Origin: Candidatus Harrisonbacteria bacterium RIFOXYD1_FULL_40_9
GTDB lineage: Bacteria; Patescibacteriota; Minisyncoccia; UBA6257; XYD1-FULL-40-9
Reading direction: 5' to 3'
Assembly: GCA_001818015.1 (NCBI GenBank)
Contig: MHJO01000027.1
Location: forward strand, 3,172-10,177
Length of the DNA: 7,006 nucleotides
In this document: one piece after another, positions 1 through 4,872 of the stretch
Position numbering within the stretch: the first letter of the stretch is position 1
Layout of the letters: each line of letters opens with the position of its first letter
Translations under genes and position numbers: made by a program
The notes under the pieces: generated by a model
Databases searched by the model: none
Seen by the model: only the letters and a program-made list of their open reading frames with translations
Told to the model about the DNA's origin: nothing

Positions 1-37
1 TTTGTATTAAATTAAATAGCATACAGATTATACACCA

Positions 38-307
38 ATGCCCATCACATCTTCAGCAAAAAAAGCTCTGCGCCAAAACAAAAGACACAATAAAAAAAAT
101 CTTCTCATAAAGAAGGGTCTTCTGAATGTCATTCGTGTATATAAGAAATCACTTGCCTTAAAGAATAAAGGAGAGGCTGAAAAACAATTAAGCGCAGTAT
201 ACCAATCACTCGATAAAACAGCAAAATCGGGAGTGATTAAGCCAAATAAAGCTTCTCGTCTCAAGTCTCGTCTTTCAAGTCTTCTAAAAAATAAGCATTT
301 AATCTAA
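38..307 (+). CDS. rpsT: Small ribosomal subunit protein S20
   Basis: This gene encodes 30S ribosomal protein S20, a small, very basic helical protein that binds the 5' domain of 16S rRNA during assembly. The 89-residue product has the family's usual length. It opens with the characteristic MPITSSAKKALRQNKR and is rich in Lys and Arg throughout, with the C-terminal helix around KPNKASRLKSRLSSLLKN. The ATG at 38 is the natural start because the MP-x-x-x-SAKK beginning is typical of S20. No SD sequence is visible in the 37 bases upstream, although a -10-like TAGCAT lies at 17-22. The gene stands alone on the plus strand and converges with the VWA gene. The identification is secure. Confidence 0.95.
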   Translation: MPITSSAKKALRQNKRHNKKNLLIKKGLLNVIRVYKKSLALKNKGEAEKQLSAVYQSLDKTAKSGVIKPNKASRLKSRLSSLLKNKHLI

Positions 308-324
308 TAGTATTTCAAATACAG

Positions 325-350
325 AATCCCCTCACATACGCAAGGGGATT
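325..350 (+). terminator. Hairpin terminator after rpsT
   Basis: A perfect 7-bp stem, AATCCCC at 325-331 and GGGGATT at 344-350, encloses a 12-base loop and is followed by TATTTAAAAC. It lies 17 bases after the rpsT stop and between two converging genes, which is where a terminator is expected. The T tract on the plus side is interrupted and there is none on the minus side, so it is only a moderate terminator for rpsT and a poor one for the VWA gene. Confidence 0.65.
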
Positions 351-377
351 TATTTAAAACATTATAATTCCCGAAAT

Positions 378-1097
378 CTACACGCTTCGATATCTACCGC
401 CAGTGGAACTAGCCACATTTCTCAAAAACTGCTCGAATGCACCGAATGCGCCGATACCAAAACAATGAATGACGACACCATGAGTATTATGAGCCCTAAT
501 CATTTCAAAATGAACCGAAATCGCATTGAGCTCGCCACATCCGGGAGCACCGTCCGAGAGTAATACAATAGTGAAATTAGTTTCGTCATGAAGAGCCAAC
601 ACTACCGCTGGACCAGTGCCGGTTCCGCCATCTGCCCAAAGAGCCTGTACCCATGCTATCGCACTCACTTTGTTCACATATTCAGCTTTTCGAGTTGCGA
701 TTTGCCACTGACGAACATCGCATGCATACGCAATGACATTAAAATTAAAATCTTCGGAAAGAGAATTAATCGACGCTACAAGCTCAGATTTTGCCCTATC
801 AAGTCTTGTGCCGTATGCAACGTTTCCGGTGGAATCAATATATGGCTCACATGGAAGTGCCATAGATCCCGAACAATCCAATACATAAATGATTGAATTC
901 GTTCTCGCTGCTATTTCCTCATCATATATTTTAGGCGGATCATCTTCTTCGGCAGGATCCAGGGGCGGATCCTCCTTTGGTGTAGCTACCAGACTAGATC
1001 CGATTGGTAAATCCATGCCACCCTGCGCAAAAACAGGCACATGTATCAAAAATAGAAAAATAGAAAGAAAAAGGCTTATCTTTGATATAAATTTCAC
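378..1097 (-). CDS. Exported von Willebrand factor type A (VWA) domain protein
   Basis: The 239-residue product starts with a clear Sec signal peptide: Lys near the N-terminus, a hydrophobic core at about residues 8-22, and a likely cleavage after VFA at 24. An acidic, Pro-rich linker follows (about 30-65), then one VWA domain to the end. The metal-ion-dependent adhesion site is complete: DCSGS at 74-78 (D74, S76, S78), the Thr of GGT at 159, and SDG with D182. No C-terminal membrane anchor or lipobox is visible, so the mature protein should be secreted or held by a partner. It has five cysteines (75, 83, 126, 187, 212), which could form disulfides outside the cell. The start is GTG, fixed by an SD seven bases upstream and by the signal peptide. 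The VWA fold binds protein ligands, but the ligand here is unknown. Confidence 0.88.
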   Translation of the reverse strand: MKFISKISLFLSIFLFLIHVPVFAQGGMDLPIGSSLVATPKEDPPLDPAEEDDPPKIYDEEIAARTNSIIYVLDCSGSMALPCEPYIDSTGNVAYGTRLDRAKSELVASINSLSEDFNFNVIAYACDVRQWQIATRKAEYVNKVSAIAWVQALWADGGTGTGPAVVLALHDETNFTIVLLSDGAPGCGELNAISVHFEMIRAHNTHGVVIHCFGIGAFGAFEQFLRNVASSTGGRYRSV

Positions 1098-1104
1098 GCC
1101 GCAA

Positions 1105-1109
1105 CCTCC
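1105..1109 (-). promoter_or_regulatory. SD site that fixes the GTG start of the VWA gene
   Basis: On the minus strand GGAGG is followed by seven bases (TTGCGGC) and then the GTG at 1097-1095. This is a near-ideal SD and supports the non-ATG start. An ATG four bases before the end of this SD opens a five-codon reading frame whose TGA overlaps the GTG (sequence GCGTGA). That could couple initiation, but it is probably fortuitous. Confidence 0.75.
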
Positions 1110-1147
1110 ATTTATTAGTTTTTAAAAACTTCACTCTTTCTTATTTC

Positions 1148-1175
1148 AGTATAAAGCAAAAAAATAAGATTCAAA
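1148..1175 (-). promoter_or_regulatory. Predicted promoter of the VWA gene
   Basis: On the minus strand a -10 element TATACT (1153-1148) is preceded, 16 bases upstream, by TTTGAA (1175-1170) as a poor -35. The start of transcription would be near 1141, leaving a leader of about 45 bases before the GTG start. The spacer is T-rich. The -10 is good and the -35 weak. This promoter lies downstream of the hammerhead ribozyme, so transcripts starting here would not carry the ribozyme. Confidence 0.5.
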
Positions 1176-1230
1176 GGAATGATTGTGATATATTTACACA
1201 ACTAAACTTGAACATATTTTAGCAGAAGAT

Positions 1231-1282
1231 TCTATTTCGTCCTTTCGGACTCATCAGGGCAAGTAACACACTTACCAATAGA
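1231..1282 (-). ncRNA. Type III hammerhead self-cleaving ribozyme
   Basis: The minus-strand RNA reads as a complete hammerhead. Stem III is UCUAU (1282-1278) with AUAGA (1235-1231), 5 bp. The cleavage-site base is U at 1277 (triplet AUU). Stem I is GGUAAGU (1276-1270) with ACUUGCC (1264-1258), 7 bp with one G-U pair and loop GUGUU. The core CUGAUGA is at 1257-1251. Stem II is GUCC/GGAC (1250-1247, 1242-1239) with a GAAA loop, followed by core GAA at 1238-1236 and the required A-U pair 1235-1278. All invariant core bases are present. The chain is open at stem III, which makes it type III. Cleavage is expected between 1277 and 1276, leaving a 2',3'-cyclic phosphate on the upstream RNA. It begins 57 bases after the stop of the GC-rich ORF on the same strand, so it would trim that transcript's 3' end. 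Stem III is short and A-U rich, and the site is not the preferred GUC, so the rate may be modest. Confidence 0.88.
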
Positions 1283-1301
1283 GAGGGTTTTGTTAATCCA
1301 G

Positions 1302-1322
1302 GCCCTCGAACTGGAATTGAAT
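1302..1322 (-). other. tRNA 3'-end-like stretch (T loop plus acceptor strand)
   Basis: The minus strand shows TTCAATTCC (1321-1313), the form of a T loop with the start of its 3' stem. Four bases later comes CGAGGGC (1308-1302), an exact 7/7 complement of the GCCCTCG acceptor strand of the broken tRNA-Arg at 2222-2216. It could be the displaced 3' part of that tRNA. Against this, the T-stem bases do not pair with either the local 5' flank or the GCAG left at 2175-2172, and there is one base too many between loop and acceptor strand. The same bases also form two other hairpins: TCCAG (1315-1311) with CTGGA (1301-1297), and GAGGG (1307-1303) with CCCTC (1287-1283). Treat it as suggestive only. 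Confidence 0.3.
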
Positions 1323-1339
1323 GCTACGAAACTACCGGA

Positions 1340-1975
1340 CTACAGTACCTTTTGATTGACCCACACGGCGAACGCGAACCCGCCGTCACGATCCCACCTG
1401 AGGCCAGGCCTGCCGACCCACGCGCTGAGCCAGCGACCACCGTCGTCACGGCTCGCGATCAGCAAGTCCGGATCGCCGTAGGAGTCGTTGATGGGTTCGT
1501 GCATTACGATGACCCACCAGACACCCATGGCTTCGATCTCCTTGTCCGTGAACTTCTCGCGAATGAGACAGGCCAGCTCGACGTTCGGCTTGGACAACTT
1601 GCGCTTGTCGGCTTCGGCACAGATCTTCTTCGTGATCCGGTCGTTGTCCTCGAAGAGCATGCCCTTGAGAACGGCGACTTCGGTCGTCACGCCACTCGTC
1701 GGCTTGAAGTCCGGCGAACGAAGTATCTGATTGGCGTAGTCGCCGACGCGGAAACCGTTGCCTTCCAGACGCTTGATCCAGTCCTCGCCAGTCGTGCCGT
1801 CGGATGTGACGCTGAAGTAGATGACGCCGTCTTCCTCGCGCCACGAACGGATCGATTCGGAAACCGAAAGTTCGTCGCGGAGAAAACGGAGCGCCATGTC
1901 GTGGCCACCGAGCTTCTTGACGATGGCATTCAATTGACCCGCGGTAAGGCCTGCTGATGCGAATTCTGTGCTCAT
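1340..1975 (-). CDS. GC-rich hypothetical protein of the putative ribozyme-bearing element
   Basis: The 211-residue soluble protein has no signal peptide or membrane segment, and I cannot assign a function. Recognisable stretches are SWREEDGVIYFSVTSDGTTG (44-63), DWIKRLEGNGFRVGDYA (65-81), KPTSGVTTEVAVLKGMLF (91-108), KRKLSKPNVELACLIREKFT (124-143), then WWVIVMHEP (153-161) and GDPDLL (167-172), with Trp-rich GGRWLSAW (179-186). From memory this matches a hypothetical family seen repeatedly in Parcubacteria genomes; that was not checked. No transposase, integrase, reverse transcriptase, HNH or LAGLIDADG motif is visible. The ATG has an AAGGAG SD eight bases upstream. By hand count about 60% of bases 1381-1920 are G or C, against mostly 35-45% around it, which points to transfer. 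The high GC opens long unused frames on both strands. It sits between its own promoter and leader and a hammerhead ribozyme on the same strand. Confidence 0.75.
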   Translation of the reverse strand: MSTEFASAGLTAGQLNAIVKKLGGHDMALRFLRDELSVSESIRSWREEDGVIYFSVTSDGTTGEDWIKRLEGNGFRVGDYANQILRSPDFKPTSGVTTEVAVLKGMLFEDNDRITKKICAEADKRKLSKPNVELACLIREKFTDKEIEAMGVWWVIVMHEPINDSYGDPDLLIASRDDGGRWLSAWVGRPGLRWDRDGGFAFAVWVNQKVL

Positions 1976-1983
1976 GATTATAT

Positions 1984-2003
1984 CTCCTTGGGCTAATTTG
2001 CCC
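1984..2003 (-). promoter_or_regulatory. SD site with an adjoining small hairpin, GC-rich ORF
   Basis: AAGGAG (1989-1984) lies eight bases before the ATG at 1975. Directly upstream a 4-bp GC hairpin, GGGC (2003-2000) and GCCC (1993-1990) with loop AAATTA, ends at the base before the SD. The SD itself is single-stranded in this fold, so the hairpin may keep the site open or be part of a larger leader structure. Confidence 0.6.
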
Positions 2004-2011
2004 GTTTCGTT

Positions 2012-2096
2012 TTCCTCTAATCCGAGGAGGAACTAGTGACCTCATGTGGTCATAGCGAGGAATAGCCTAGTTTTAAGTCACTTTTCGCTATGACCA
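2012..2096 (-). promoter_or_regulatory. Structured leader with 12-bp hairpin and predicted pseudoknot
   Basis: In the minus-strand RNA, UGGUCAUAGCGA (2096-2085) pairs perfectly with UCGCUAUGACCA (2058-2047), enclosing a 26-base loop. Loop bases AGUGACUU (2082-2075) are complementary to AGGUCACU (2042-2035) just after the stem (8 bp, one G-U pair), which would make an H-type pseudoknot. A further hairpin follows: UUCCUC (2032-2027) with GAGGAA (2017-2012). UGACC/GGUCA (2052-2048, 2042-2038) is a competing 5-bp hairpin, so two states are possible. The leader lies between the predicted promoter and the SD of the GC-rich ORF. Its role is unknown: translational control, stability, a binding site for the encoded protein, or a processing or ribozyme element. 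The pairing is seen; the pseudoknot is a prediction. Confidence 0.6.
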
Positions 2097-2128
2097 ATCG
2101 CAAGTCTTATTAAAGAACTCTGATTTAC

Positions 2129-2157
2129 ATCAAACATTAAAACGCGATACTTGTCAA
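2129..2157 (-). promoter_or_regulatory. Predicted promoter of the GC-rich ORF
   Basis: A perfect -35 TTGACA (2157-2152) is followed after exactly 17 bases by TTTGAT (2134-2129), which matches four of six -10 positions. Transcription would begin near 2122, giving a leader of about 145 bases that holds the hairpin and pseudoknot and a transcript that runs through the ORF to the hammerhead ribozyme. The promoter starts only about 14 bases inside the point where the tRNA-Arg sequence breaks off, as expected if the element carries its own promoter. Confidence 0.6.
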
Positions 2158-2171
2158 CATTGGGTAGTATT

Positions 2172-2222
2172 CTGCACCACCTCCTTCGGAGGGAGACGTT
2201 GTATCCATTCAACTACGAGGGC
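2172..2222 (-). tRNA. tRNA-Arg(CCG), 5' part only, broken in the T stem
   Basis: The minus strand shows the 5' two thirds of a tRNA. Acceptor strand GCCCTCG (2222-2216) is followed by T8 and A9, D stem GTTG/CAAC (2213-2210, 2201-2198) with D loop AATGGATA, and G26. The anticodon stem TCTCC/GGAGG (2196-2192, 2184-2180) holds loop CTCCGAA, anticodon CCG at 2189-2187, with T33 and A37. The variable bases TGGT and then GCAG of the T stem follow, after which tRNA likeness stops. No T loop or acceptor 3' strand follows directly; the only matching CGAGGGC is about 860 bases on at 1308-1302. The first 14 bases overlap the end of the ligase gene. It is a tRNA disrupted by insertion, the 5' exon of an interrupted tRNA, or a captured fragment. 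Confidence 0.7.
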
Positions 2223-3504
2223 GAATCCCTCTTACCATACCGAATACGAGAACGAACATCAAACGCCCCTGCTCAATCGTCCACAAAAAATGATCAAACA
2301 TTCCCACCCCAAGAATGAAAATCAATAAGGTTCCCATGAGAACCATCTCCCATTCACGAGAAGTTCCTTTAAGGCTCAAAAATCCATACGCATTCTTAGA
2401 TACAAAATATACAAATAAGATGAATCCCGCGATACCAAGCTCTGCGAGAATCAAGACGTAAAGATTATGAGTAGGTTGCTTCTGCCATTCCTCAAAAAGA
2501 AGTAGTGCATTATATACTCCATGCTCTTCTGCGTGTATCATGCTGTTGCCAATGCCGACACCAACAATAGGACGATCCTTAATAATTTCCCATCCCACTT
2601 CCATGTATTTTCCACGCAACCCCACTCCGGGATCATGAGAAATGGATGTGATTCGAGACAATACAAAATGCCCCAATATTGAATAAAGAATAATATATGA
2701 TACTCCATATATCACAAAGAGCTCTCTTCGCCATTTTCTTCTCGTAAAAAAACCATAGAGAGAAATAAGAATCAACATACTATCTAACATAATCCAGCTT
2801 GTTCGAGAAAATGTGAGTATAACGCCGGACAATATCACAAACATACACGCACCACCTATTATGATACGATAATAAAAATAACGTTCTCCGTAATATTCTC
2901 GAACCCATATAAATACATATACCGTACTTAGAAATCCTATTCCCAAAAAGCATCCAAGAATATTCGGATGGAGAAATGTTCCATACGACCGCACCAATAC
3001 ATCTCCATCAACCACAAACTTCGCTACGCCCTGTATAAATGGATCTACAATAGGCTCGCCCAAGATTCGTAATCCTATACTTCCCTCAGATGTCCACTGC
3101 AAAAGCGCAAGGAACGATTCAGTGACTGCTAATACACCAAGCAGAACACATACACGCACCATTCTTTTTCTATTATCTCGCAGTATTTCACTAATACCAT
3201 ATATCGCAATACAAAGCACTGAAAATCGTATTCCGTAATAAAGTCCAATAGAAAAGTTATCTGCAAATAATGAAATAACAAGCGGAGAAAATCCAAAAAA
3301 CCACACATATTCCCTGCGCATTATTATGAAATATATCCCACAAGTAAAAAGCAGAAGTAATGCGAAATCACTCGCATACACAAATGCTTTCATGTATTCC
3401 TGATCTATGCCATAAAGACTAGCGAGAAACTTTTTAAGAACAAAAGGGATGCATACAACAAGAACATACAACGAAAAAGCTCCTATTTTATACATACGCT
3501 CCAT
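2209..3504 (-). CDS. O-antigen ligase / polymerase (Wzy_C) family membrane protein
   Basis: This 431-residue polytopic membrane protein has around ten to twelve hydrophobic segments and the usual length of the O-antigen ligase (WaaL/Wzy) family. These integral inner-membrane enzymes join or polymerise undecaprenyl-linked sugar chains, or attach glycans to acceptors. Family signs in order are RSYGTFLHPNILG (172-184), the end-of-helix motif TFSRTSW (231-237), an extracytoplasmic loop at about 288-345 with RPIVGVGIGN (311-320), and PTHNLYVLILAELG (344-357), the conserved His-Asn before a late helix. Substrate cannot be told; in a Gram-positive-like CPR cell it may serve a surface polysaccharide or glycoprotein. 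It starts nine bases after the permease stop, with no clear SD. ATG at 3495 is an alternative start. The last codons (GIRPRS) lie within the tRNA-Arg sequence. Confidence 0.85.
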   Translation of the reverse strand: MERMYKIGAFSLYVLVVCIPFVLKKFLASLYGIDQEYMKAFVYASDFALLLLFTCGIYFIIMRREYVWFFGFSPLVISLFADNFSIGLYYGIRFSVLCIAIYGISEILRDNRKRMVRVCVLLGVLAVTESFLALLQWTSEGSIGLRILGEPIVDPFIQGVAKFVVDGDVLVRSYGTFLHPNILGCFLGIGFLSTVYVFIWVREYYGERYFYYRIIIGGACMFVILSGVILTFSRTSWIMLDSMLILISLYGFFTRRKWRRELFVIYGVSYIILYSILGHFVLSRITSISHDPGVGLRGKYMEVGWEIIKDRPIVGVGIGNSMIHAEEHGVYNALLLFEEWQKQPTHNLYVLILAELGIAGFILFVYFVSKNAYGFLSLKGTSREWEMVLMGTLLIFILGVGMFDHFLWTIEQGRLMFVLVFGMVRGIRPRS

Positions 3505-3513
3505 CCCGCTATA

Positions 3514-4593
3514 TTACGAAAAAATTGGCTGAGGATTTTTTTCTCTTACTCGAAACCAAATAAGAACCACGAGAACAAGATATCCCATCACAATCACATC
3601 CCCTACAAAACTCACTAGGCCAAGAAGACTATCTTTAAATATCGTATACACAATAAGCGGAAGAAATAATACGGCATAATCGGCAGCACCTTCCTTCCAT
3701 TTGAGGTCATATATAAAAGAGTCTCGAAGATCACGACCTACAATCGTATAAGAGCTTCTAAGATTAAGAAGCCCAAAAAGACCAAAAATAAAGAGTACTG
3801 GAACTGACACGCCATTAAGAAGCCCTGAGACTGCATCTTCCGAGACCGTATCCGAAGAAATCATAATAGCGACAACAAAAAGTATATATATAAATAGAGG
3901 AATAGAAGTACCCCACACAATCGATCTTTTAATCCACACACTATGATTCCTACCTCCCTTCTTTGCGTCTCGAAAGTAATCCACAAGCAAAGGAATTGCC
4001 TGAAGTCCTAACAAAGAAAAAAGCACAGGACCAAAAGGAACCCAAAGAGCTCCTAGGTCAAAACCACGAAGCTCATGAAATACAAAAAAAGAACGATTCA
4101 CGACGAGAAGAAAAATAGTAAGAGCGCCTAAAAGCAGTGCGTCGTTTAAAACTAGCTCCATTTCTGCAAGTACCCGAGATGACGTAAGTATAAAAAATGA
4201 ACCAAATGCCCACACAATAAGCATTTTGAAACCAAGCGACCATGGCGCAATGAGATTAAAAAAACTAATACTCAATATAAGAAATACTCCGAGCACAAGA
4301 ATATTACCGAGAATATTAAGAAAAAGAGCGGCCCAAAATCCTTTTTCACCCAAGTAAAGTCGCGCATAACCAAGAAGTCTATGACGTTCTTTTGTTTTGA
4401 TAATAACTTCAGCATACATAAGGTGAATAAGTATTGCACACGAACCGAAGATAAAAAGATATAAGAGTCCCAAGGAGAAGCCACTTCTCTCAAACACATA
4501 AGGGAGGGTAAAAACTCCTGCTCCGATAATAAGGCCTGATAAGAGCGCGGTCGGAAGGAGAAAATTATTGTATATACGGATAAGCGTATTCAT
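3514..4593 (-). CDS. Amino acid permease, aromatic (Trp/Tyr) permease-like
   Basis: The 359-residue membrane protein has about ten or eleven hydrophobic segments. The first helix carries the broken-helix motif SGLIIGAGVFTLPYVFERSG (19-38), typical of the amino acid/polyamine/organocation superfamily, where the Gly-rich unwound stretch binds the amino group and carboxylate of the substrate. The start SGLIIGAG with TLPY is closest to the tryptophan/tyrosine permease branch (TyrP/Mtr-like), but it is shorter than the roughly 400 residues of those proteins and the substrate is uncertain. Import of amino acids fits an auxotrophic CPR lifestyle. The ATG follows the stop of the upstream gene by three bases (TAATGCATG), indicating translational coupling. 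A frame at 4272-4499 within it is a shadow. Confidence 0.8.
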   Translation of the reverse strand: MNTLIRIYNNFLLPTALLSGLIIGAGVFTLPYVFERSGFSLGLLYLFIFGSCAILIHLMYAEVIIKTKERHRLLGYARLYLGEKGFWAALFLNILGNILVLGVFLILSISFFNLIAPWSLGFKMLIVWAFGSFFILTSSRVLAEMELVLNDALLLGALTIFLLVVNRSFFVFHELRGFDLGALWVPFGPVLFSLLGLQAIPLLVDYFRDAKKGGRNHSVWIKRSIVWGTSIPLFIYILFVVAIMISSDTVSEDAVSGLLNGVSVPVLFIFGLFGLLNLRSSYTIVGRDLRDSFIYDLKWKEGAADYAVLFLPLIVYTIFKDSLLGLVSFVGDVIVMGYLVLVVLIWFRVREKNPQPIFS

Positions 4594-4596
4594 GCA

Positions 4597-4860
4597 TTAT
4601 TTTACTTCAAATATTTCATCCCCTTCTCGAACTCGATATTTCACCCTCATACCTACTTCTTTCCCTTTTTTTGCAATCGAGATTTTTTCATGATCATATT
4701 CCATGGAGCCAACCGGCATTTTAAAATCGGTTGTTGCTCCAAGAATATGAATCTTCACCCCTGTTTTTATTGGTTTCTTAAATTTAATAATCGCAACTTT
4801 TATCTTTGAAAAAAAATGAGTTACCCGGCCAATTGATGCAGGTTTCTTAATAGAAGGCAT
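4597..4860 (-). CDS. Stand-alone EF-Tu domain 2-like beta-barrel protein
   Basis: The 87-residue protein resembles the small translation-factor beta-barrel (EF-Tu domain 2 type) found as the C-terminal domain of U32 peptidases and as stand-alone 'translation elongation factor-like' proteins. Matching stretches are IGRVTHFFSKIKVAIIKF (10-27), a turn with the hydrophilic KTGVKIHILGATTDFKMPV (32-50), SMEYDHEKI (52-60), and the C-terminal KKGKEVGMRVKY...VREGDEIFEV. In the family the barrel ends with just such a REGDxVYxV strand. The biochemical role of the stand-alone form is not established; an RNA or tRNA contact is a guess from fold alone. It begins 12 bases after the LOG-like gene and ends three bases before the permease, in the middle of the operon. 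No SD is visible. Confidence 0.75.
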   Translation of the reverse strand: MPSIKKPASIGRVTHFFSKIKVAIIKFKKPIKTGVKIHILGATTDFKMPVGSMEYDHEKISIAKKGKEVGMRVKYRVREGDEIFEVK

Positions 4861-4872
4861 AAAGAAAAAGAA

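Larger units (their letters stand above)
1231..2171 (-). mobile_element. Putative mobile element: promoter, leader, ORF, hammerhead
   Basis: The segment between the break in tRNA-Arg and the end of the hammerhead holds, in one direction, a promoter, a structured leader, a single GC-rich ORF and a type III hammerhead, about 940 bases in all. The compositional jump, the broken tRNA at one edge and the self-contained expression unit suggest insertion of a foreign element. Limits are uncertain. The left edge is set by loss of tRNA likeness near 2171. The right edge could be at the tRNA-like CGAGGGC (1302), the ribozyme end (1231), or the GCAGAA inverted motif at 1222-1227. No recombinase, target duplication or convincing terminal repeats are seen, so if it moves it must use a host or helper enzyme, RNA-level chemistry, or an activity of the unknown protein. 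Confidence 0.5.

Noticed and set aside
588..1125. Plus-strand open frames opposite the VWA gene
   Set aside because: They are shadows of a well-supported minus-strand gene with signal peptide and MIDAS motifs. No SD or family resemblance is seen.
1111..1230. Search for a further gene or terminator between ribozyme and VWA gene
   Set aside because: Apart from the predicted VWA promoter, nothing coding and no hairpin with a U tract is visible.
1324..1343. Three CTAC words spaced exactly eight bases apart across the ORF stop
   Set aside because: It is too short and too few to call a repeat, and no wider unit is conserved.
1352..1957. Long open frame of 201 codons on the plus strand opposite the GC-rich ORF
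   Set aside because: It is antisense to the recognised-looking protein, has no SD, reads as low-complexity Arg/Asp/Val sequence, and is expected by chance in a 60% GC stretch. The frame at 1446-2045 minus is rejected for the same reason.
1300..2175. Group I or group II self-splicing intron in the tRNA
   Set aside because: I found no group I P3-P8/P7 core, no U-G pair at a plausible 5' splice site and no group II domain V or GUGYG start. Joining the two tRNA-like parts does not give a paired T stem. A covariance search would settle it.
2163..2181. Hairpin GGTGGT/ACTACC at the broken end of the tRNA, considered as an intron P1 or a terminator
   Set aside because: It pairs six bases including one G-U pair, but the U-G required at a group I splice site is not in place and no T tract follows.
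1231..2222. DNA copy of an Obelisk or viroid-like RNA, since about 1 kb, a roughly 200-residue protein and a type III hammerhead are shared
   Set aside because: The similarity is only in layout. The protein shows no motif I associate with Oblin-1, the segment has a bacterial promoter and SD, and it is embedded in a chromosome-like contig with a tRNA at one edge.
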